DNA from: a virus
Strand: one strand, 5' to 3'
Length of the DNA: 27,695 nucleotides
Virus record (IMG/VR): IMGVR_UViG_3300009156_000021
Span: 1-27,695 of that record
Below the pieces are notes generated by a model that made no database searches, was not told the DNA's origin, and saw nothing but the letters and a program-made list of their open reading frames with translations. The translations under genes and the position numbers were made by a program. This document shows positions 19,945 to 27,695 of this stretch, piece after piece; the stretch's first letter is position 1, and each line of letters begins with the position of its first letter.

Positions 19945-21478
19945 GGAATTCAGGGCCCGAGCTCGCACCTCTCCCTGGCTCGCCTACCCCCTAACCGCCG
20001 TTCCCAAGCTCCTCCCGTGGCACGAGTCGAAGAGCCACTATAGGGTCCTCTCCGGACCCAACGGAGGAGGCAAATCCACCGCCGGAGCCGCCGATTTCGT
20101 CTCCTATGCGCTCGGCTATAACCCCTTACGAGACGAGCACTACGAGACCCCGAACGTATGTTGGGCGGTTTGCGTGGAATACAACTCCTCAGGCCGTGTC
20201 ATGTTCCGGAAGATCTCGGACATGCTCCCCCGAGACCGTAACGGGAAGCCCCGATGGAAGTTCTACAAGCAAGAACACCTGTTTGTCCTCGATAACGGCT
20301 CCCATATCGCCCTCAAAAGCCAAAAAGAGGGCGAATCCAGCCTCTTGGCCGAGCGTTGTCGCGCCATCTGGATCGATGAAGCCATGGGCGGCGAAAGGGG
20401 AGAGGAGAACTTCGGAGAACTTCAGGCCCGAGGGCTCCCAGATCAGCCCCTAGACATGCTTTTCACGCTCACACCCAAGATGGACATCGGGTTGGACTGG
20501 ATGAGGCGCAAACTATGGTGCGAACCAGGCCAAGAACCCCACGAAGACTTCATTCCAGGAACCTTTTGCCTCCGATTCGAGCTCAACGACTGTCTCAAGG
20601 AAAACGGAGGCTATCTTTCGAGGGAATACGTCGCGCAACGAGAGGCTACGGTCGATCCCGACGAACGAGAGGCCCGAATCCTGGGGCTTTGGACCCCGTT
20701 CATGTCCCGGCCCGCGTTTTCCTTCCGTCTCTTGCTTGAAGCCGCCAACCGTGCCCCCAAAACCGAGTCGGTACGGTTCAAGGGGTCCCCCTTCTCCGGC
20801 TATAAGATGGAGGTCTGCTCAGGTGGCCCGAACCGAATGCAAAGGGACCGTCAAACCGCACATTCGAACATCGCAGCCTGGGACCCGTCCTCAGGACTCG
20901 GAAAAGGTCACGACAACTCCGCTTTTTCCGTCTTTGATCGCGGGGATCTATGCCAGGTGTTTCACGCCACTGCCAACGACATGGGTCCAGACCAATACCT
21001 TCGGGAAATCGTCCTGCCTGCCTGCTACTACTATAATGAAGCCCTCCTCGCCATCGAGGTCAACGGGGAAGGCGGCGCCGCGGCCCTCCAAGCGGCCAAG
21101 GAAAGCGGATACCCCAACCTCTATATGCAAAAGAACCTAGAAAAAGCCGGAGATCCCTATCTCGACAAGTGGGGGTGGCGCACCACGGAACAGAGTAGGG
21201 GCCGGATGATGGACGCCATGCAGAGGGCCTTAAAAGAGAACAAATGGACCCCCAGTAGGGATTTGGTCGAGGAAATGGGCCACGTCATGAAGAAAATGAT
21301 GCCCTCCGGGAAGATCCGTATCGAGCACGCAGACGGCTTCCACGACGACTTGACCATGGCCTCGGCGATCGCCCTCGCCATCCACTACGAAGAGCCGCTT
21401 TATGAGTGGCCCGATTTCAACACGCTTCGGGTCCGGTACGGCCCTACGAGAACCCTTCAAGAACTGCCCTTTACGTGA
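19925..21478 (+). CDS. terL: Terminase large subunit
   Basis: This encodes 517 residues from the TTG at 19925. The ATG at 19850 would overlap the small subunit by 95 bases and add a Ser-rich tail. The ATPase has Walker A GPNGGGKST (residues 44-52) and Walker B AIWIDEA (about 147-153). The nuclease acidic residues are D320 in AAWDPSSG, E378 in AIEVNGEG and the HDD at 473-475. It cuts concatemers and pumps DNA into the prohead with the portal. It ends in a GTGA overlap with the first glycosyltransferase. Confidence 0.92.
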   Translation: MSNPLLEEFRARARTSPWLAYPLTAVPKLLPWHESKSHYRVLSGPNGGGKSTAGAADFVSYALGYNPLRDEHYETPNVCWAVCVEYNSSGRVMFRKISDMLPRDRNGKPRWKFYKQEHLFVLDNGSHIALKSQKEGESSLLAERCRAIWIDEAMGGERGEENFGELQARGLPDQPLDMLFTLTPKMDIGLDWMRRKLWCEPGQEPHEDFIPGTFCLRFELNDCLKENGGYLSREYVAQREATVDPDEREARILGLWTPFMSRPAFSFRLLLEAANRAPKTESVRFKGSPFSGYKMEVCSGGPNRMQRDRQTAHSNIAAWDPSSGLGKGHDNSAFSVFDRGDLCQVFHATANDMGPDQYLREIVLPACYYYNEALLAIEVNGEGGAAALQAAKESGYPNLYMQKNLEKAGDPYLDKWGWRTTEQSRGRMMDAMQRALKENKWTPSRDLVEEMGHVMKKMMPSGKIRIEHADGFHDDLTMASAIALAIHYEEPLYEWPDFNTLRVRYGPTRTLQELPFT

Positions 21479-21978
21479 GCCTATCGATCATCGTCCCCAC
21501 CATGGGCCGGGACACCCTCTCGAGGACCCTAGCCTCCGTCTCCCCGCAGCTCTGGCCCGGAGACGAGATCCTAGTCCTTAGGGACGAGACCCGAGACTCG
21601 GGAAACACCCCTCGAGACCGGGCCATGAAACAAGCCTCCGGGACCCACCTTTGGTTCCTGGACGATGACGATATGGCTACCCCGGACGCGCTCCGGTTCC
21701 TGAGACAAGCCGCCCGTCCCCAAACAATGTCCTGCTTCAAGATGCTCTATGGTGGAAGGTCTGAGGAGCCGGGCCGGATTCTCTGGGAACGCCCGAAGCT
21801 CGAGCCCGGCAACGTGGGGACCCCTTGCTGCCTCATCCCGAATCTACCCAATCTGCCATCCTGGACTGAGGCCAATGATGAGCTCATCTTCTCGGATATC
21901 CGGTTTCTGATGAAGGTGGAACGCCTCTGCTCAAACCTGACCTGGGAGGATAGCGTCGTGGCTATCATTCGGCCTTGA
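21475..21978 (+). CDS. GT-A family (GT2-like) glycosyltransferase
   Basis: This encodes 167 residues from the GTG overlapping the terminase TGA. LSIIVPTMGRDTLSRTLASV opens the nucleotide-sugar domain. RDRAMKQASGTHLWFLDDDD (residues 47-66) carries the acidic metal site. At 167 residues it is short and may be a minimal catalytic domain or work with the next protein. It probably adds sugars to a virion protein or alters the host surface. The substrate is unknown. TTGA overlap joins it to its neighbour. Confidence 0.8.
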   Translation: MSLSIIVPTMGRDTLSRTLASVSPQLWPGDEILVLRDETRDSGNTPRDRAMKQASGTHLWFLDDDDMATPDALRFLRQAARPQTMSCFKMLYGGRSEEPGRILWERPKLEPGNVGTPCCLIPNLPNLPSWTEANDELIFSDIRFLMKVERLCSNLTWEDSVVAIIRP

Positions 21979-22553
21979 TCTACCACTTCACGCCCTTCTT
22001 TAAGGGGGACATCTCCGAGGGGATCAATCGCTCCGTCGAGGCGGTTCCCGACGACGCCTGGATCTGTATCCGGGACGCGGACACCATGTTCCTCACCTGG
22101 AAGCAACAGTGGCAGCTCGAGGAGATCACCCAAAAGACCGACTTCGGACTCCTGGGATGCCTCACAAACCGATGCTACCCAACGTATTGCATGTACGAAG
22201 GCAAACTCAGCGAGAACTACGACATCCTCTATCATGTGGATCTGGCGAAACGGCTCGAGAAGGAACACTGGGGCGAGGTCGAAGATGCGGTCGAATTGGG
22301 ATCGAAAGACGGCTCGGAAGGTCTCCTCTATGGACAGTTCCTCCTCTTCCCGAAGAAGGTCTGGAAGGAGGTCGGAGGATTCCAGGGCCATATCAACCAT
22401 GACTTTGAGTTCTCGAGGCGAGTCCTCAAGGCTGGCCACAGGCTCGGGGTCGCCACTGGGGTCTACATCTTCCATGCCTTCCGGCCTGGGGTGAAGATCC
22501 CCTGGTTTGAAGCCAACCTGGACGCCTCCCTTCTCGATGAGTGTGCCAGATAG
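21975..22553 (+). CDS. Second glycosyltransferase (GT-A-like)
   Basis: This encodes 192 residues from a TTG overlapping the previous TGA. DDAWICIRDADTMFL (DAD at residues 34-36) gives the metal site. LGCLTNRCYP follows, and the end GHRLGVATGVYIFHAFRPG has the usual His of phage and cellular GT-A enzymes. It differs clearly from the first GT, so the two are not tandem duplicates. Both lie inside the packaging module, ahead of a new promoter. Confidence 0.8.
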   Translation: MIYHFTPFFKGDISEGINRSVEAVPDDAWICIRDADTMFLTWKQQWQLEEITQKTDFGLLGCLTNRCYPTYCMYEGKLSENYDILYHVDLAKRLEKEHWGEVEDAVELGSKDGSEGLLYGQFLLFPKKVWKEVGGFQGHINHDFEFSRRVLKAGHRLGVATGVYIFHAFRPGVKIPWFEANLDASLLDECAR

Positions 22554-22594
22554 TCTCAAAAAAGATTGACGTGAGACAAAATGGCTCATATACC
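22553..22594 (+). promoter_or_regulatory. Portal promoter with flanking inverted repeat; leaderless start
   Basis: TTGACG (22566-22571), 17 bases and TATACC (22589-22594) form a sigma70-type promoter (5/6 and 4/6). The inverted repeat GTCTCA (22553-22558) and TGAGAC (22572-22577) brackets the -35 box, as an operator would. Transcription should begin about 22601-22603, at the portal ATG, and no Shine-Dalgarno sequence is present. The message is therefore probably leaderless. Confidence 0.62.
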
Positions 22595-22602
22595 CTTGCG
22601 GC

Positions 22603-24537
22603 ATGGCCTATACGCAAGAGAGCCTTCAGTCGGTCCAAGAAGCGTCCCCGCCTCCGTTAAGCACTCCCCCAGTCCGAGATTCCGACACTCCATCCTACCG
22701 ATACGCGAAAGCCCTGGTTGAAACCGCTCGAGCCGGGTCCCAGGACCGGATCAAGTCCTTCAAGAACAACTGGGACTGGCTCGTAGGCAAAAACCAGTTC
22801 ACCAACTGGCCCTCGAAGACCGCAACGTCTCAATGGCAGTTCCAGGGTGTGGTCAATATGACCTGGAGCACCATCCGCACCAAAGCCGCCATGCTGACCT
22901 CTCACGATACCGAACTCTTCGTAGACCCGCTCGATGAGGAGTCTAGTTACCTCGATCGGCTCCTCATCAAGAGTGCCAACGAACACGAAGCCGCTCGGAC
23001 TCGATTCGCAGACGTGAAGGAACGGGTCTATATGTCGGGCTCGGTAACCGGAGTCGGTATCTCGATGTGGTCGGCTCGGCCTGACCCCCTGACCGGAGCC
23101 ATGATCCTAGCGAGGACTCCGGTACCGTCCGATGAGTTCATGCGGGACCCGTCCGTCGATTCCATCACAAGCCCCAACTGTCGCTTCGTCGTGTGGTGCC
23201 CTCTCCTCGATATGTCCACCGTGCGGGATATGTTCCCGTCCAAAGCCCCGTTCGTGAAAACCGAGAATCGCCAAGTGGTCGGAGGCTGGACCTACTCGAC
23301 CACCAACGATGAGAACCTGATCTACGGTACCGCGGGGGACTACACCGTAGACAAGCAAGGTGCCCTGAATGCTCGGAAGGCTCGGGTCAACTTCATATGG
23401 GTGAAGGACGAATCGATCATCGAGGACATCCAAAAGGTCCTGATCGAAAAGGGCGGGGAAGGCTTCTACTGCGACGTCTGCGATACGATCTACACCAATA
23501 ACCAAGTCCAGAATACCCGGTGCCCCACCTGCAATCAGGAAATGGAGCCTACCCGCACCGAAGACCAGTATTCCGAGAACACAACGATTAGTCGCCAATA
23601 TCCCTATGGCCGGCTCCTCGTCTACTCGGGAGACACGCTTCTCTACGACGGAGAAAACCCGCTCGAGATCGAAGAGGTCTTCCCGTTTGCGGTCTATCAC
23701 CACGACCCGATACCGGGAGACTTCTACGGATCCAACGACGTGGAGCTTTTGCAGTCCCTTCAAGACGCCGAGAACCGGACCGTATGCCAGTTGATCGACT
23801 ATGTTCGGCTGAGCGTGAACGGTCCCTTTGTCTATCCCATCAGTTGCAAGAGCTTCACAACGATGGGGAACGGTCCCGGAGAGCGTCATCCCGTCCCTGA
23901 CCACCTAGTGCAGGGGCCCCACTTCGTGTCGCCCCAGAACTTCAATACCCAGGCGTGGGGCGCTCTCCACGGGGCTTTGATGCAGCACTTCCAGATCGTA
24001 TCGGGCCTGGGACAGATCGGCTCCGGGATGTCCTCAAGTCCCCCCATCTCAGCGACCGAAGCCGAGATCTCGAATGCTCGCCTCTCGGACCGGATGAAGG
24101 GCCACGCTCGAGGGCTCGCACAGTGGGCCACGGACGATTTCAATATCCAGAATCAATTGATGCGCCAGTTCTACGACAAGCCGATCCAGGTGGCCGTGAC
24201 GATGCCGGACTCCTCGATCAAGTCGATTGAAGTCGAAGTCCAGAAACTCCCCAGTGCTCGTGTGAGGATCGTGGTATCGACCGAGGAGACGTTGAAGGAC
24301 AAGCTGAGCGGACAAAACGCGATGCAGATGGCGACCACCGGACTTCTCAATTCCCCCTATGCGGATCTCTTCTTGGGGAAGGCTGGATTCACCCCAACCG
24401 AGATCAAAGAGTTCGAGGACCGCAGAGGGCTACATCAGGAGATGGCCGGCCCTCAAGCCGCCGCTCCGGACCTATCTCTAGTCCAAGGAGGCACGGATGC
24501 CCAACTACAGCCTGAACAATTCGGTCCCGGAGCCTGA
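22603..24537 (+). CDS. Portal protein with zinc-ribbon insertion
   Basis: This encodes 644 residues from an ATG without a ribosome-binding site. It has the size and layout of P22-type portals: a variable N-terminus, RYAKALVETARAGSQDRIKSFKNNWDWL, and a long helical stem region with NARLSDRMKGHARGLAQWATDDFN near residues 490-515. Residues 290-310 hold C290-x2-C293 and C307-x2-C310, a zinc ribbon. The C-terminus (from about 600) is a flexible Gln/Ala-rich tail. The portal forms the dodecameric DNA channel at the capsid vertex. Confidence 0.87.
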   Translation: MAYTQESLQSVQEASPPPLSTPPVRDSDTPSYRYAKALVETARAGSQDRIKSFKNNWDWLVGKNQFTNWPSKTATSQWQFQGVVNMTWSTIRTKAAMLTSHDTELFVDPLDEESSYLDRLLIKSANEHEAARTRFADVKERVYMSGSVTGVGISMWSARPDPLTGAMILARTPVPSDEFMRDPSVDSITSPNCRFVVWCPLLDMSTVRDMFPSKAPFVKTENRQVVGGWTYSTTNDENLIYGTAGDYTVDKQGALNARKARVNFIWVKDESIIEDIQKVLIEKGGEGFYCDVCDTIYTNNQVQNTRCPTCNQEMEPTRTEDQYSENTTISRQYPYGRLLVYSGDTLLYDGENPLEIEEVFPFAVYHHDPIPGDFYGSNDVELLQSLQDAENRTVCQLIDYVRLSVNGPFVYPISCKSFTTMGNGPGERHPVPDHLVQGPHFVSPQNFNTQAWGALHGALMQHFQIVSGLGQIGSGMSSSPPISATEAEISNARLSDRMKGHARGLAQWATDDFNIQNQLMRQFYDKPIQVAVTMPDSSIKSIEVEVQKLPSARVRIVVSTEETLKDKLSGQNAMQMATTGLLNSPYADLFLGKAGFTPTEIKEFEDRRGLHQEMAGPQAAAPDLSLVQGGTDAQLQPEQFGPGA

Positions 24538-24730
24538 TCGGTCCCTTGAGGACAAGGGCTTCAACGGTCTTTCAGTGACGAACCCACCTACAGCCTATGA
24601 GACTGGCGCATTCGGCCCACCGCCGAATCAGTTGACGAGCCCGCTCACCAACGAGGTGAACGAGTCATCGAACACAGAGACGAAAGGCCTCGGTCCCGCG
24701 GCGGGAGACTTTGCACGGAGGGGGTACTAG
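24497..24730 (+). CDS. Small disordered protein overlapping the portal end
   Basis: This encodes 77 residues. GGAGGCACGG precedes the ATG, which overlaps the portal C-terminus by 41 bases in another frame. It is rich in Asn, Pro, Ser and Thr, without predicted structure, and has a short basic end. It may be a capsid assembly aid or minor head protein. No family is recognised. Confidence 0.65.
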   Translation: MPNYSLNNSVPEPDRSLEDKGFNGLSVTNPPTAYETGAFGPPPNQLTSPLTNEVNESSNTETKGLGPAAGDFARRGY

Positions 24731-24919
24731 ATGGCGTTCAAAGAGGGAGTCCAGGAAGAGCACGTCCACGCTTTTCGTGCTCTGGTTACCGCGATGAAGA
24801 GCCTCGATGAGCAAATCGACGCAGGCCAGGTCACACCGTCGGAAGCACTCGACAAGGCCGTCGACCTCATCAATGCCACCGGCATTCCCGCCGAAAAGAA
24901 GAAGAAGGAGAAGGCCTGA
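24731..24919 (+). CDS. Small helical protein with Lys tail
   Basis: This encodes 62 residues, with GGAGGGGG upstream. Two helices (EEHVHAFRALVTAMKSLDE and PSEALDKAVDLINATG) end in a strongly basic tail (EKKKKEKA). It lies between the portal and the scaffold. It may bind DNA or the scaffold during head assembly, but that is inference. The stop overlaps the next ATG. Confidence 0.65.
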   Translation: MAFKEGVQEEHVHAFRALVTAMKSLDEQIDAGQVTPSEALDKAVDLINATGIPAEKKKKEKA

Positions 24920-25203
24920 TGTCTACCCCCATTCCGGAGTTCGATTCTCTAGCACAGGGAGAAGGCTACGCCAACGTCCCCGCTCCCACGAGTGATGCCG
25001 CAGATACCGCGGGCTGGAGTGATTCCCAGATCCCAAATGTGCCTCAAGGATCTCCGTCTCCGGTCGAGGCGGTGTCTTTGGCGACGTTGAATCATGCGGC
25101 CCCGAATCTGTCCCAGACCTGGAGTAGTGGAGACAAGGGCACCAACTGGATGGGGAATCCGTCCTATCCGACGAGCAAGACCGGAACTGAACCCGTAGCG
25201 TAA
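24919..25203 (+). CDS. Small Pro/Ser-rich hypothetical protein
   Basis: This encodes 94 residues from an ATG overlapping the previous TGA by one base. It is rich in Pro, Ser, Thr, Asn and Trp, with low predicted structure and no Cys. Its position just before the scaffold suggests a head-assembly or decoration role. No family is recognised. Confidence 0.62.
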   Translation: MSTPIPEFDSLAQGEGYANVPAPTSDAADTAGWSDSQIPNVPQGSPSPVEAVSLATLNHAAPNLSQTWSSGDKGTNWMGNPSYPTSKTGTEPVA

Positions 25204-25216
25204 TGAGGGGGATTGT

Positions 25217-26008
25217 GTGAGCGACGAACTAGAGACAAACGAGACACCGGAGACACCGCCGCAGCCTGAATTGGACCCCGCAGCCGCGATCGCTGCCGTG
25301 GCCCAACAGTTCGGGACAACCCCGGAGTTCATAGAGGGTGCGATTCGGACCCAAGAGGAGAATCGACGAGTTGACGCCCAACTCAGGCAGAAGCAAAGGG
25401 AACTAGATCTCAAGGAAGCCCTCATCCGGCAGAGGGAGGAACAGACTCAGTACGCGCCTCCCCAGTCCTATGACGAGCTCGATCCCGTCAGCCGAAAGTT
25501 GATGGAACGTCTCGACAGGATCGACAAGAGAGAAGAAGACCGGATGCGTCGGGAGCAGGAAGCCGTCGAGCGCCAAACCAGGACCCAGGAGATGGCGTTC
25601 GAGATGGAACGGGGCTATGAGTCTGTGATGCGGGCTGTCCCGAGACATAACAAGGTCGATCAAGACCAATTCTTCGCTGCCATGGCTCGGATTTATCCTC
25701 CGACCTCGGACGGGATGCTTCCTCGAGGCATCACGCCCCAAATGGCAGTCGATAACACCGCACGATATCTGGGGTTGGTTCAGAACGGATTAGCCCCGCA
25801 ACCATCCTACGCACCCCGAGACCGAAGGGCGTCGATCACCATACCGGCCAGCCCGACCCAACACCAAAACGGTCGGGATCTGACCGATATCGCCCCCTTG
25901 GACGGGGAAACTGACGAGCAACGCTTAGACCGCCTGACCAGGCTGGCACGAGCTCAGAACATGAGCCTCGCCAATCTTCCGGAAGGGCGCAAGTTTAGCT
26001 CGGGATAA
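25217..26008 (+). CDS. Capsid scaffolding protein
   Basis: This encodes 263 residues from a GTG with GAGGGGG 5 bases upstream. After an acidic N-terminus there is a long coiled-coil stretch (about residues 48-140, very rich in Gln, Glu, Arg and Lys, for example QRELDLKEALIRQREE). A helical and loop C-terminus ends in a basic segment. This is the classic makeup of a phage scaffold, and it lies directly before the major capsid gene. It should guide capsid assembly and then be lost. Confidence 0.77.
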   Translation: MSDELETNETPETPPQPELDPAAAIAAVAQQFGTTPEFIEGAIRTQEENRRVDAQLRQKQRELDLKEALIRQREEQTQYAPPQSYDELDPVSRKLMERLDRIDKREEDRMRREQEAVERQTRTQEMAFEMERGYESVMRAVPRHNKVDQDQFFAAMARIYPPTSDGMLPRGITPQMAVDNTARYLGLVQNGLAPQPSYAPRDRRASITIPASPTQHQNGRDLTDIAPLDGETDEQRLDRLTRLARAQNMSLANLPEGRKFSSG

Positions 26009-26023
26009 GGAGCCGACAAGTAG

Positions 26024-26860
26024 ATGGCTACTGGCAACATTACCCAGACTAGTGCCGCAAAACTCCTCCCAGAGATTTGGGCGGCACAGCCGGAATACCT
26101 CCCGAACAACGTACGAGGCTTTACCAAGTCCATCTGGGATACCGGCGACACCTATGTCGGCCCCGGATTCAAGGTCCACGTCCCGATTGTCCAGACCTAT
26201 GCTGCGTCAGCCTATTCCGGCTCTGTGACGTTCAACAACTTCACGGAGACCGAGATCACGGTCACCCCGACGGTGGCCTATAACGCGATCCAGATCCAGG
26301 AAGACGTGCTCCAGACCATCATGGCCCCTGGAGCGGAGCGAGTCTATAGCCCGGCTCTCGCGGAAGGCCTCTACCAGAAGCCCGACGTGGACGGCCTGAT
26401 CCTGGGCGGAAGCCTCACGAACACGGTCACGGACGCGGGCGCTTGGACCATTGCCAGCTTCCAGACCATCATCTCCACCATCCTCACGCAGGGTGGGGAC
26501 AAGGTGCAGCTCGGCCAGTTAGACGCCTGGTACCACCCTCAGCTCTGGGACACGATCATGGCGACTGCCGATATGTATTCTGCGGCGGTCCGTGGGGAGT
26601 CCAACTCCTCGGCCAAGACAGGAAACATCGGCACCGCGTTCGGCGTGAATATGAACTTCACGAAGAACGTGTTCCTCTCGACCACGCTTCGAAACACCAT
26701 CGTGTCTCGCAAGACGATGATCCTGGTCCGCAAGAACCGCCCCAAGATCGAGATGGAGCGGACGGACCTCACTACCAAGATCGTGGCTTCGATGATGTAC
26801 GGTATCGCCATTCTGCATGATCTGAGTGGCGGGCAGCACCGAGTCACGACCACCACGTAA
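26024..26860 (+). CDS. Major capsid protein
   Basis: This encodes 278 residues. AAGGAG lies 12 bases upstream of the ATG. The sequence is rich in beta-strands and polar turns (VTFNNFTETEITVTPTVAYN, then NAIQIQEDVL), with a helical middle (about residues 105-165) and a conserved-looking C-terminal domain. It fits a short HK97-fold capsid protein. Its place after the scaffold and portal is the standard order. It has no obvious N-terminal processing site. Confidence 0.75.
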   Translation: MATGNITQTSAAKLLPEIWAAQPEYLPNNVRGFTKSIWDTGDTYVGPGFKVHVPIVQTYAASAYSGSVTFNNFTETEITVTPTVAYNAIQIQEDVLQTIMAPGAERVYSPALAEGLYQKPDVDGLILGGSLTNTVTDAGAWTIASFQTIISTILTQGGDKVQLGQLDAWYHPQLWDTIMATADMYSAAVRGESNSSAKTGNIGTAFGVNMNFTKNVFLSTTLRNTIVSRKTMILVRKNRPKIEMERTDLTTKIVASMMYGIAILHDLSGGQHRVTTTT

Positions 26861-26871
26861 GGGAGGCAGTT

Positions 26872-27510
26872 ATGGCGGGGCCGGAAGACACTCTGACATT
26901 CGATCCAAGTCGAACGCCGTTTACGACTCCGGCCCCGCGTTTCACTTACATCCGGCATCCACTTGTTGGGAACATCAAGCTAAACCCGGACACCAAGGTG
27001 GTGGCTCCGATCCCGGACGTGCCGTATCCAAACTACCCAGTCCGTCTTCCGATCGAACTGGCCGAAGTGGATCAGCCGGTCATTCGGACTTGTAGTGAGC
27101 CTGGACCCAGGAACAAGGGTTGCGATGCTGCGGTCAACGGAGGATGCCCCTTGATTCACAAGTACGGAAGAGGGGCTGGGCCGTTCAACATGATTGTGGA
27201 GAAGAACGGTAACGTGGATTCCTCTCCGTGCTTCGCGGTCTACTGCGGCATCACGGATGCAGGGCGTCCCACGTCTCAGGCTCATCTTTTGATGGACGGC
27301 TGGCAGATTTTGGCTGACCGGACCACGACGGAATACGTTGAGACTAAGACCGAAAACGGGCTCAAGACGAGACGGACGGTTCAGATGGAAGTTCCGGATC
27401 TTCCTCCGTTCTATGAGCTCGCCAAGGTGGGACGGTTCGCGGAAGCCAAGGCTCTTCCCAAGAAGAAGGGCAGGCCCAAGAAGGTGGCGGATGTCGGAAC
27501 CGGAGACTGA
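26872..27510 (+). CDS. Cys-rich hypothetical protein after the capsid
   Basis: This encodes 212 residues, with GGGAGGC upstream of the ATG. Five Cys cluster in the middle (C74, C84, C92, C120, C125), with CDAAVNGGCPLIHKYGRG between. This could hold a metal or a cluster, though no known motif fits. The C-terminus is basic and AT-hook-like (KKKGRPKK). It overlaps the junction gene by 20 bases. Function is unknown. A minor head or DNA-binding role is inferred. Confidence 0.68.
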   Translation: MAGPEDTLTFDPSRTPFTTPAPRFTYIRHPLVGNIKLNPDTKVVAPIPDVPYPNYPVRLPIELAEVDQPVIRTCSEPGPRNKGCDAAVNGGCPLIHKYGRGAGPFNMIVEKNGNVDSSPCFAVYCGITDAGRPTSQAHLLMDGWQILADRTTTEYVETKTENGLKTRRTVQMEVPDLPPFYELAKVGRFAEAKALPKKKGRPKKVADVGTGD

Positions 27511-27695
27511 GCCCCACGTCCTAAGGCGGGAGATCATCTCGCAGGACAAGGACGGCACGCTCGAGAAGATCTACGAGAAGCCCTATGACCGTGTGACGCT
27601 CGATGAGAACGGGGCCGAGAAGGTAGAGCGTGTCGAGCCCTGGGAAGTGAGGGCGACTGGAAAGAAGGTCCAGGAACTCAAGGGGGCCTTCAAGG
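27491..27695 (+). CDS. 5' part of the junction-spanning gene
   Basis: The ATG at 27491 overlaps the end of the preceding gene by 20 bases. Reading runs without a stop through the repeated 123 bases and continues at the start of the window to 374. The N-terminal part is acidic then mixed (REIISQDKDGTLEKIYEKP). This supports treating the window as one closed circle with a 151-residue gene across the join. Confidence 0.75.
   Translation, partial: MSEPETEPHVLRREIISQDKDGTLEKIYEKPYDRVTLDENGAEKVERVEPWEVRATGKKVQELKGAFK
27573..27695. repeat. Terminal direct repeat, right copy
   Basis: This is the exact copy of bases 1-123. Removing one copy gives a unique length of 27,572 bases. Confidence 0.97.

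Noticed and set aside
23107-23904. 265-residue minus-strand ORF
   Set aside because: It is antisense to the portal, which has a clear family layout. It is a long shadow frame caused by high G+C.

Overview
The window looks like the complete genome of an uncultured tailed phage with a short-tailed (podovirus-like) gene set. The first 123 bases recur exactly as the last 123, so the contig closes into a circle, or has a short terminal repeat, with about 27,572 unique bases. One structural gene runs across the junction. Base composition is clearly G+C-rich. Genes are packed with 1, 4 or 8 base overlaps (ATGA, GTGA, TTGA, TAATG), and GTG and TTG starts are frequent. The host cannot be named from the sequence. 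I see no integrase, CI-like repressor, DNA polymerase, RNA polymerase or tRNA gene, so a lytic phage using the host replisome is the simplest reading.

Layout. (1) The rightward late region starts near 18768 and runs through the junction to 12065. In order it holds three small genes, the small and large terminase subunits, two glycosyltransferases, the portal with a zinc-ribbon insertion, three small proteins, the scaffold, the major capsid protein, a Cys-rich protein, the junction gene, small virion proteins, two large tail/receptor-binding candidates (one a beta-helix tailspike), the head-tail adaptor, a very large tail hub/needle protein, three ejection (internal virion) proteins, and a lysis cassette (TM-coiled-coil protein, M15 peptidase endolysin, holin-like proteins). 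It ends with an exported PA14-domain protein. (2) The leftward early region runs from 18617 down to 11958. It holds about 25 short genes, many with Cys/His knuckles, around a replication core: an ERF single-strand annealing protein, a lambda-O-like replication initiator with iterons inside its gene, and an HNH nuclease. The two operons diverge from a control region at about 18618-18767 and converge with a 108-base tail-to-tail coding overlap at 11958-12065.

Control. A near-consensus sigma70 promoter (TTGACA, 17 bases, TACAAG) drives the leftward operon and is followed by two 8-base direct repeats. A second leftward promoter carries a 12-base palindrome over its -35 box. The portal gene has its own promoter, whose -35 box lies between two arms of an inverted repeat and whose predicted start falls at the ATG, implying a leaderless message.

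The most notable items are: the putative replication origin (four 10-base iterons plus a pyrimidine-rich, A+T-richer stretch) inside the initiator gene; the operator-flanked leaderless portal promoter; a chain of micro-ORFs including a 16-residue Trp-rich cationic peptide; the portal zinc ribbon; the glycosyltransferase pair inside the packaging module; and the exported PA14 protein beside the lysis genes.
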